A stretch of DNA of 10,695 bases, from positions 1 through 10,695 of the forward strand of contig JAEWFF010000052.1 of the NCBI GenBank assembly GCA_023388965.1. The letters are read 5' to 3'. Shown in pieces: positions 1 to 6,499 of the stretch (its first letter is position 1; each line of letters begins with the position of its first letter). Origin of the DNA: Pseudomonadota bacterium. GTDB taxonomy: Bacteria > Pseudomonadota > Alphaproteobacteria > Rhizobiales > Methylopilaceae. Under the pieces are notes generated by a model, which ran no database searches, was not told the origin of the DNA, and saw nothing but the letters and a program-made list of their open reading frames with translations. The translations under genes and the position numbers were made by a program.

Positions 1-1
1 C

Positions 2-238
2 AAGTGCGGTAAGACGAAGATGACCGAGAAGGGTCAACAGGTCACCATCAAGCCGACCGATCTGCGCGTCGTCTCGATCGACGTTACCTATGGCCGCGAC
101 GGGATTGCACCGGCGGCGCGGGGCACGCGTGAGACCGCAGACACGCTCAAAGGGCAACTTGCGAACGAAACAGTGCCTCCGGACGTGCAGGCTGCTGCAA
201 CGCAAGAAGTCTCCCAGCAGTGCGGCAGGCCCCTTTAA
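2..238 (+). CDS. C-terminal end of an unidentified protein, cut by the window start
   Basis: This reading frame is open from the first bases to a TAA at 236-238 and gives about 78 residues; the other two forward frames hit stops within the first 30 bases. An ATG at 20 exists but has no convincing ribosome binding site, so I read this as the 3' end of a longer gene rather than a 72-residue protein. The visible part begins with a lysine-rich KCGKTK segment, is mostly polar, and has a second cysteine five residues from the end (QQCGRPL). Two cysteines in a polar tail would fit an exported protein, but nothing identifies a family. In many Rhizobiales secG precedes pyrG; this tail lacks the Pro/Ala/Gln-rich character of a SecG C-terminus, so I do not call it SecG. 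Confidence 0.45.
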   Translation, partial: KCGKTKMTEKGQQVTIKPTDLRVVSIDVTYGRDGIAPAARGTRETADTLKGQLANETVPPDVQAAATQEVSQQCGRPL

Positions 239-343
239 AGCGCCGACTTCCGTCTCGGTCTGAGCCTTGCGACGTTTTCGTTTGGTGAAGGTGCAAAAAA
301 GCCGCTTCCGAATCCGGGGTCGGCTGTGCCAGAACCAAGGCCC

Positions 344-1972
<1,629 letters not shown>

Positions 1973-1981
1973 GGTGCGGTC

Positions 1982-2812
1982 ATGACCGCGCACACCGTCT
2001 CTCTCGGCTCCGTCTCCTTCGGCAATACCCTCCCGCTCGCGCTGATCGCCGGGCCGTGCCAGCTTGAATCGCGCGATCATGCGCTGGAAGTTGCCGGCGC
2101 GCTCAAGGACATTGCGGGCCGCGTCGGCATCGGCCTCGTCTTCAAGACCAGTTTCGACAAGGCCAACCGCACCTCGGCGAACGCGCAGCGCGGCATCGGC
2201 CTGAAAGGCGCACTGCCGATCTTTGCGGAAATCCGTGAGACTTTCGGCCTGCCCGTACTGACGGACGTGCATGAGATCGAGCAGTGCGCGCCGGCGGCGG
2301 AAGCCGTCGATGTGCTGCAGATTCCGGCCTTTCTGTGCCGCCAGACCGATCTTCTTGTCGCCGCCGCCAAGACGGGCCGGGCGGTCAACGTCAAGAAGGG
2401 TCAGTTCCTCGCGCCCTGGGACATGAAGAACGTGATCGAAAAGGTCACGGGCGCGGGTAATGACAATGTGCTCCTCACCGAGCGCGGCGCCAGCTTCGGC
2501 TACAACACGCTCGTCTCCGACATGCGCGCGCTGCCGATCCTGAAGGACATGGGCAAGCCGGTCGTCTTCGACGCCACCCATTCGGTGCAGCAGCCGGGCG
2601 GGCAGGGCACGTCTTCCGGCGGCCAGCGCGAATTCGTGCCGGTGCTGGCCCGGGCGGCGGTCGCGATCGGCGTCGCCGGCGTGTTCATCGAAACCCATCC
2701 GGACCCGGACCACGCGCCGAGCGACGGGCCGAACATGATCCCGCTGCGGGACATGGAAAAGCTGCTGAGCGACCTCGTGGCGTTTGATCGGTTGGCGAAA
2801 GCCTCATCCTGA
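1982..2812 (+). CDS. kdsA: 3-deoxy-D-manno-octulosonate 8-phosphate (Kdo8P) synthase
   Basis: It condenses phosphoenolpyruvate with D-arabinose 5-phosphate to make Kdo8P, the committed step to the Kdo of the lipid A core. The 276-residue TIM-barrel protein carries the KTSFDKANRTS phosphate-binding segment (55-65), TDVHE (94-98), PAFLCRQTDL and NVKKGQF. Position 26, in IAGPCQLES, is Cys, where the E. coli metal-independent enzyme has Asn. With H200 (DATHS), E237 (FIETHPDP) and D248 (SDGPN) this is the complete ligand set of the metal-dependent class. AAGGTG at 1971-1976 overlaps the pyrG stop and serves as ribosome binding site. The last codons (Ala-Ser-Ser-stop) lie within a 12-base sequence identical to the arm of the downstream repeat, so the C-terminus may have been set by a repeat insertion. 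Confidence 0.96.
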   Translation: MTAHTVSLGSVSFGNTLPLALIAGPCQLESRDHALEVAGALKDIAGRVGIGLVFKTSFDKANRTSANAQRGIGLKGALPIFAEIRETFGLPVLTDVHEIEQCAPAAEAVDVLQIPAFLCRQTDLLVAAAKTGRAVNVKKGQFLAPWDMKNVIEKVTGAGNDNVLLTERGASFGYNTLVSDMRALPILKDMGKPVVFDATHSVQQPGGQGTSSGGQREFVPVLARAAVAIGVAGVFIETHPDPDHAPSDGPNMIPLRDMEKLLSDLVAFDRLAKASS

Positions 2813-2834
2813 GCTGGGTACATCACGGAAGCGG

Positions 2835-2951
2835 CGGAGCCGCTGTCCGGGATCCATACGCCGTGACGGTGCGGCTCCGGTCTGAGGCGTTGCAGTATTC
2901 CCGCAAAGACCGGGAGTATGGGTCCCGGGCTCCGCTGCGCGGCCCCGGGAC
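2835..2951 (+). repeat. Palindromic intergenic element A with competing stems
   Basis: Three stems can be drawn. CGGAGCCGC (2835-2843) pairs perfectly with GCGGCTCCG (2871-2879). GTCCGGGATCCATAC (2845-2859) is a near-perfect inverted match to the segment from 2916 (GTATGGGTCCCGG). GTCCCGGG (2922-2929) pairs perfectly with CCCGGGAC (2944-2951). The first two cross each other and the last two share bases, so they are alternatives rather than one fold. The GGGATCCATAC / GTATGGGTCCC pattern resembles a dispersed repeat I recall from Bradyrhizobium-type genomes; that link is from memory. No coding potential is evident. Confidence 0.6.
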
Positions 2952-2975
2952 ATATCGGCTGCGGCTAACACTTAC

Positions 2976-3084
2976 CCTCATCCTGAGGAGCGATGCGCAG
3001 CATCGCGTCTCGAAGGATGGGCCTCGAACTCGGTATTTGCGGCCTATCCTTCGAGACGGCGCTCCGCGCCTCCTCAGGATGAGG
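2976..3084 (+). repeat. Long palindromic element B (CCTCATCCTGAGGAG family)
   Basis: The outer arms CCTCATCCTGAGGAG (2976-2990) and CTCCTCAGGATGAGG (3070-3084) are perfect 15-base reverse complements. The inner arms 3006-3023 and 3041-3058 (CGTCTCGAAGGATGGGCC against GGCCTATCCTTCGAGACG) match at 17 of 18. Between outer and inner stems, each side has its own small hairpin: CGATGC-GCA-GCATCG (2991-3005, six pairs) on the left and GGCG-CTCCG-CGCC (3058-3070, sharing end bases with the neighbouring stems) on the right. The whole element can therefore fold as a long stem with a four-way junction. The core is of a type dispersed in Rhizobiales chromosomes, from memory. A shortened relative follows eno at 5722-5792. 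Confidence 0.85.
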
Positions 3085-3121
3085 ACCGAGAGGGTAACGA
3101 CGGCAGAGCAGCCGGGTATTC

Positions 3122-3260
3122 CCCTCTCCCGTTCACGGGAGAGGGCCGACTCGATGCGAAGCATCGAGCGGGGTGAGGGGGAATTACAAATACCGACGCG
3201 CCGCTTCCCCTCACCCGGCCGCGCTTCGCGCGTGCCGACCTCTCCCGCTTGCGGGAGAGG
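3122..3260 (+). repeat. Palindromic element C (CCTCTCCCG / GGTGAGGGG family)
   Basis: Two half-elements face each other. The left half has the hairpin CCCTCTCCCG-TTCA-CGGGAGAGGG (3122-3145, ten perfect pairs) and CTCGATGC-GAA-GCATCGAG (3150-3168, eight pairs). The right half ends with CCTCTCCCGC-TT-GCGGGAGAGG (3239-3260, ten pairs), preceded by a CGCGCTTCGCGCG hairpin near 3220-3232. GGGTGAGGGGGAA (3171-3183) pairs with TTCCCCTCACCC (3205-3216) except for one extra G, joining the halves. The hairpins have no T-tract, so they are not standard intrinsic terminators, though strong structure here could still affect the 3' end of the kdsA transcript. Confidence 0.8.
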
Positions 3261-3466
3261 TGAGGTAAGCACCCTGAACCGCGTCGAAGCACAGCAGCCA
3301 CCCCACCAATACCATTTGGAGAAATATCGATGTCCGATATAATCCATGCGTCCCGATGTGCATGTTCGCCACAAAATGCGGCGCAAGGGCGCGTCATCCT
3401 GCATGAATGCGGGAAGGGCGGCCCGCGCAGAACGCGCATCCGTCAATACAGGAAGGAGAGTCTGGA
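3261..3466 (+). other. Gene-free leader between the repeats and the VOC gene
   Basis: I see no gene here that I can defend. A small inverted repeat ATATCG-ATGTC-CGATAT lies at 3324-3340. Its loop contains an ATG (3330) with a weak GGAG upstream, but that frame runs into the VOC gene out of phase and has no recognisable content. The strong ribosome binding site GGAAGGAG at 3451-3458 belongs to the VOC gene. No convincing -35/-10 pair was found. Confidence 0.4.
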
Positions 3467-3847
3467 ATGTTCACCCATGTCGTGCTCGGTTCGAACGACC
3501 TTGAAGCCTCCAGGAAGTTTTACGACGCCATTTTCACCGCGGGCGGCGGCGCGGCCGGAACGGTCGATGCGAAGGGGCGAGCGGTTTACACGCAGGATGG
3601 AAAACGCCTGCTGATCACGAAACCGATCAACGGCAAGCCGGCCTCGTTCGCAAACGGCGGCACGATCGGCATTGCGCTCGCAAGCCCCGAACTGGTTGCC
3701 GCCTGGCATGCGGCGGGCGTCGCCAATGGCGGCACGACGGCCGAAGATCCTCCGGGCGTGCGCGAATCCGGCGGCAAGAAGAACTACATCGCCTATCTGC
3801 GCGATCCCGACGGCAACAAGCTCTGCGCCCGCTGTTCGATGCCGTGA
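3467..3847 (+). CDS. VOC/glyoxalase-fold protein of unknown substrate
   Basis: A 126-residue single-domain protein of the vicinal oxygen chelate superfamily. The start at 3467 is set by GGAAGGAG (3451-3458), eight bases upstream. MFTHVVLGSNDLEASRKFYDAIF is the usual first beta-alpha unit with H4 at the first metal-ligand position; a second unit follows around residues 60-85, and YLRDPDGNKLCA near the C-terminus is the typical last-strand motif. At the position where many glyoxalases carry the final acidic ligand (NKLE-type) there is C120, so the metal site may be incomplete or different. Such small VOC proteins include lyases, dioxygenases and resistance proteins, and the sequence does not choose between them. 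It stands alone between two gene-free blocks, so context gives no function. Confidence 0.85.
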   Translation: MFTHVVLGSNDLEASRKFYDAIFTAGGGAAGTVDAKGRAVYTQDGKRLLITKPINGKPASFANGGTIGIALASPELVAAWHAAGVANGGTTAEDPPGVRESGGKKNYIAYLRDPDGNKLCARCSMP

Positions 3848-4403
3848 CGGCACGGAAATCTTGACAATATTCCTATAAAGTGCTACCCAGCTCCCACTCT
3901 TTTCCACGGAGGGGCGGTTCCGGACCGTCCGGGATCGCGGAGAAGGGTGCGGTGGCCGGAGGATCGGGCGTAACGGGCCTCGAGAGACCGGACGCCTGGA
4001 GGTGCGTGGTCCCGGCGATACCGAGCGCCGCGTGTCCACACTGGCGGAGGCCCGTACAGGATGGTCCAACCATCCAGGGTTTTCCGGATGGACGCCGCAG
4101 TTGGGCGCCTGAGAAGGCAGGTTCCCACGGGGCAGCATCTCTTTGGCGAGAACATCGCGCGCGGAGCGACGGCGTGCCCGTTGACCGTGGATTTTCTTTG
4201 CTTCCGTTCCGCCCCCGCGGAAGGCGGAGGCGCCGATCGCTCCGCGCACCCCTCCGGGGCGCGCTCTGCGGGTGATGTGCTTCCGGGCCCCCGGTGGGCG
4301 GATTCCGCGTGCCCGCAATATCCGCACTGCTTTGCGTCCGTCACATTCCTCGCGTAAGACGGCGCGCAACAATCCTGAAACACGATTCACCCGGAGACTG
4401 CGC
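3848..4403 (+). other. GC-rich gene-free block before eno, possible structured RNA or old dispersed repeat
   Basis: No credible gene fits these 556 bases. Long open frames exist on both strands, but their translations are Arg/Pro/Gly/Ser-rich low-quality sequence and several overlap, as expected of GC-rich DNA poor in TAA/TAG. Short perfect helices are frequent: GGATGGT-CCA-ACCATCC (4059-4075), CCATCC/GGATGG (4070-4075 with 4086-4091), TTCCGC-CCCC-GCGGAA (4207-4222), and GCGC-A-CCCC-TCC-GGGG-C-GCGC (4244-4264, one mismatch). The first 40 bases are AT-rich with TTGACA at 3861-3866, but the TATAAA that follows is only 7 bases away. A weak TTGCGT-N17-TAAGAC (4332-4360) could be an eno promoter. 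The eno ribosome binding site is GGAG at 4392-4395. The block resembles GC-rich intergenic sequence I recall as multicopy in Bradyrhizobium-like genomes; that is unverified. Confidence 0.45.
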
Positions 4404-5687
4404 ATGACCGCCATCGTCGACATTATCGGCCGCGAAATTCTGGACAGCCGCGGCAATCCGACGGTCGAGGTCGATGTCGTGCTGGAAGACGGGTCGATGG
4501 GCCGTGCGGCCGTGCCTTCGGGCGCCTCGACCGGCGCCCATGAGGCGGTCGAACTGCGCGACGGCGACAAGGCGCGCTATCTCGGCAAGGGCGTCACGCA
4601 GGCGGTCGATGCCGTCAACGGCGAGATCTATGACGCGCTCGGCGGCATGGAGGCCGAGCACCAGACCGCCATCGACCAGACCATGATCGATCTCGACGGC
4701 ACGCCGAACAAGGGGCGCCTCGGCGCCAATGCCATTCTCGGCGTCTCGCTCGCGGTTGCGAAGGCGGCAGCCGAGGCCTCGGGCCTGCCGGTCTATCGCT
4801 ATGTCGGCGGCTCGTCCGCCCATGTCCTGCCGGTGCCGATGATGAACATCGTCAATGGCGGCGCCCATGCCGACAATCCCATCGATTTCCAGGAATTCAT
4901 GATCATGCCGGTCGGCGCGCCGAGCCTGAAAGAGGCCGTGCGCATGGGGTCGGAGATCTTCCACACGCTGCGCAGCGCGCTGAAGAGCGCCGGCCACAAC
5001 ACCAATGTCGGCGATGAGGGCGGCTTCGCACCGAACCTGCCGTCCGCGCCGGCGGCGCTCGATTTCGTCATGAGCGCCATCGAAAAGGCCGGCTACAAGC
5101 CCGGCGGCGATGTCTGCATCGCGCTCGACTGCGCGGCGACCGAATTCTTCAGGGACGGAAAATACGTCTACGAGGGCGAGGGCGTGACCCGCACGCCGAA
5201 GGAGCAGGCGGAATATCTCGCCAAGCTCGTGGGCGACTATCCCATCGTCTCCATCGAGGACGGCATGTCCGAGGACGATTGGGAAGGCTGGAAGGCCGTG
5301 ACCGACCTCATCGGCAAGACCTGCCAGCTCGTCGGCGACGATCTGTTCGTCACGAACGTCACGCGCCTCTCTCAGGGCATCAAGAGCGGCACAGCGAACT
5401 CGATCCTCGTGAAGGTCAACCAGATCGGCTCGCTGACCGAAACCATGGCCGCCGTCAGCATGGCGCATCGCGCGGGCTATACTGCCGTCATGTCGCACCG
5501 TTCCGGCGAGACCGAGGATTCGACCATTGCCGACCTCGCGGTCGCGACCAATTGCGGGCAGATCAAGACCGGCTCGCTGGCGCGCTCCGACCGCACCGCC
5601 AAGTACAACCAGCTCATCCGCATCGAGGAAGAACTCGGTTCGCAGGCCGTCTATGCCGGCCGCGAGGCCCTGAAGGCTCTCGCCTGA
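4404..5687 (+). CDS. eno: Enolase (phosphopyruvate hydratase)
   Basis: It interconverts 2-phosphoglycerate and phosphoenolpyruvate in glycolysis; in Gram-negatives it is also often part of the RNA degradosome. The 427-residue protein has the alpha/beta N-domain starting IVDIIGREILDSRGNPTVEV, the mobile loop SGASTG (S42), H155 in GGAHADN, E164 in DFQEFMIMP, E205 in VGDEGGFAP, catalytic K337 in LVKVNQIGSLTET, the MSHRSGETED loop (H365-S367) and K388 in IKTGSLARSDR. All the catalytic residues I looked for are present. ATG 4404 is chosen because TAIVDIIGREILDSRG is the family start and GGAG lies 8 bases upstream; an in-frame ATG at 4272 would add 44 Arg-rich residues with no family counterpart. 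A strong terminator at 5813 ends the transcript. Its product feeds KdsA and pyruvate formation. Confidence 0.98.
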   Translation: MTAIVDIIGREILDSRGNPTVEVDVVLEDGSMGRAAVPSGASTGAHEAVELRDGDKARYLGKGVTQAVDAVNGEIYDALGGMEAEHQTAIDQTMIDLDGTPNKGRLGANAILGVSLAVAKAAAEASGLPVYRYVGGSSAHVLPVPMMNIVNGGAHADNPIDFQEFMIMPVGAPSLKEAVRMGSEIFHTLRSALKSAGHNTNVGDEGGFAPNLPSAPAALDFVMSAIEKAGYKPGGDVCIALDCAATEFFRDGKYVYEGEGVTRTPKEQAEYLAKLVGDYPIVSIEDGMSEDDWEGWKAVTDLIGKTCQLVGDDLFVTNVTRLSQGIKSGTANSILVKVNQIGSLTETMAAVSMAHRAGYTAVMSHRSGETEDSTIADLAVATNCGQIKTGSLARSDRTAKYNQLIRIEEELGSQAVYAGREALKALA

Positions 5688-5721
5688 ACGGGGCACGCAT
5701 CAGGGTTCCCGCCTGACACTG

Positions 5722-5792
5722 CCCTCATCCTGAGCCGGACTCATGCGGAGCATGAGCCGTGTTGAAGGATGGGCGTTCGGCTCAGGGTGAGG
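5722..5792 (+). repeat. Shortened palindromic element related to element B, in the eno 3' untranslated region
   Basis: The outer arms CCTCATCCTGAGCCG (5723-5737) and CGGCTCAGGGTGAGG (5778-5792) match at 14 of 15. Inside is the perfect hairpin CTCATGC-GGA-GCATGAG (5740-5756). The segment GAAGGATGGGC is shared with element B, but its pairing partner is missing, so this copy has lost the inner stem. It sits between the eno stop and the intrinsic terminator, and would be transcribed as part of the eno mRNA. Confidence 0.7.
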
Positions 5793-5812
5793 AGCGTGGT
5801 TGAACCAACCAG

Positions 5813-5837
5813 AAGCCCGGCTCCGGCCGGGCTTTTT
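5813..5837 (+). terminator. Rho-independent terminator of eno
   Basis: AAGCCCGGC (5813-5821) pairs perfectly with GCCGGGCTT (5826-5834) around a TCCG loop, and the stem runs into five Ts (5833-5837). This is the only hairpin in the window with a proper T-tract. It separates eno from the ftsB-like gene, which therefore probably has its own promoter in the roughly 80 bases before 5917. Confidence 0.85.
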
Positions 5838-5916
5838 CGTGTGCCTGCAACGCTCTGCACCGGCTGGAAGAATGGATTTTAACCGCCGGTAAACCCTTGC
5901 TGCGCCAGCGTGCGCC

Positions 5917-6228
5917 ATGGTCCGAAATCACCGAATCCGCACATGGCTGACCCAGATAGGGCTCTGGGCGCTCATTGCCGTGCTGATGGGGTATTTCGGC
6001 TATCACGCCGTCCACGGCGAGCGCGGGCTCAAGGCCCATCGCAGCTTCGAGGCGGAAATCGCCGGCCTCAAGACCGAGCTTGCGGCTCTCGAAAACCAGC
6101 GCACCGTGCTGGAACGTCAGGTGAGCCGGCTCAATCCGGCCTCGGTCGACCGCGACCAGCTCGACGAGGAAGCCCGTACAAGCCTCGGCTGGATGCACCC
6201 CAACGATCGCGTGCTGACACTCGACTGA
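5917..6228 (+). CDS. Septum formation initiator, FtsB/DivIC family
   Basis: A 103-residue bitopic membrane protein. After a short basic N-terminus (VRNHRIRTW) comes one membrane span at about residues 12-32, then a coiled coil at about 37-75 (LKAHRSFEAEIAGLKTELAA and onward), then a C-terminal segment DRDQLDEEARTSLGWMHPNDRVL of the kind found in alphaproteobacterial FtsB-like proteins. In the family this protein joins FtsL and FtsQ in the divisome and helps activate septal peptidoglycan synthesis. Location between eno and pdhA matches many Rhizobiales. No clear Shine-Dalgarno precedes ATG 5917, so translation may start weakly. The product could equally be labelled DivIC, so I give no symbol. 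Transcription from eno is probably blocked by the terminator upstream. Confidence 0.85.
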   Translation: MVRNHRIRTWLTQIGLWALIAVLMGYFGYHAVHGERGLKAHRSFEAEIAGLKTELAALENQRTVLERQVSRLNPASVDRDQLDEEARTSLGWMHPNDRVLTLD

Positions 6229-6397
6229 ACCCCGTTTTTCGGGCGCTTGGGCGCGTGTATGGGCACAATGGGGCATTTGAAAGCGCAAAAGCGCTCATTC
6301 CGAAGATTCTTTCGAAAAGAAACCTTAATTATCAAAGCCGAAGAATTCGCGGGACTTAGATGGTTAAACCGCAATGGTTCCAAGAAATCGCATAAGA

Positions 6398-6439
6398 CCA
6401 CGCCATACTTTCGTCTTGCTTTAGACGATAGTAGCGTGG
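6398..6439 (+). other. Predicted stem-loop in the leader of the TAXI gene
   Basis: CCACGC (6398-6403) pairs with GCGTGG (6434-6439), TACT (6406-6409) with AGTA (6430-6433), and TCGTCT (6411-6416) with AGACGA (6423-6428). Together these make 16 pairs broken only by a two-base bulge (CA) and one T-T mismatch, closed by a TGCTTT loop. No T-tract follows, so it is not an intrinsic terminator. It lies 60 bases before the start codon at 6500, in a 271-base AT-richer gap with no gene. It could be a leader structure or a protein site. Confidence 0.45.
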
Positions 6440-6499
6440 CACCTGAAAGCCGCTGTCAACCAGTGCGAGCCGCGAGTTGCATATTTTCGGGGGAAAAAG

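Noticed and set aside
326..343. GTG start six codons upstream for pyrG
   Set aside because: The family starts at the M-x-R-Y-I-F-I-T-G-G block, which fits ATG 344; the GTG remains possible because GGGGT precedes it.
2835..3260. Tandem palindromes as a CRISPR array
   Set aside because: The units differ in sequence, lack a constant repeat with regular unique spacers, and there are no cas genes in the window.
3330..3614. Small ATG frame with a GGAG-like site before the VOC gene
   Set aside because: It runs out of phase through the VOC gene, its product is Arg/Ser/Pro-rich without family features, and the VOC gene has the stronger start signal.
3861..3879. TTGACA and TATAAA close together after the VOC gene, as a promoter
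   Set aside because: The spacing is only 7 bases; a normal spacer of about 17 would place the -10 on CTACCC, a poor match.
4272..4403. Upstream in-frame ATG extending enolase by 44 residues
   Set aside because: The extension is Arg-rich and absent from the family, and ATG 4404 has its own GGAG site.
3443..4570. Minus-strand frame of about 375 residues across the VOC gene, the gene-free block and the eno start
   Set aside because: It overlaps two real genes, its composition is Arg/Ser/Pro low-quality, and it has no ribosome binding site that I can see. Similar sequences may exist as hypothetical proteins if the block is a dispersed repeat, but that would not make it coding.
4341..5696. Long minus-strand open frame opposite eno
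   Set aside because: Mirror of the eno codon pattern, with no domain or start signal.
6282..6295. AGCGC-AAAA-GCGCT hairpin after the ftsB-like gene as a terminator
   Set aside because: Only five pairs, with CATTCC rather than a T-tract after the stem.
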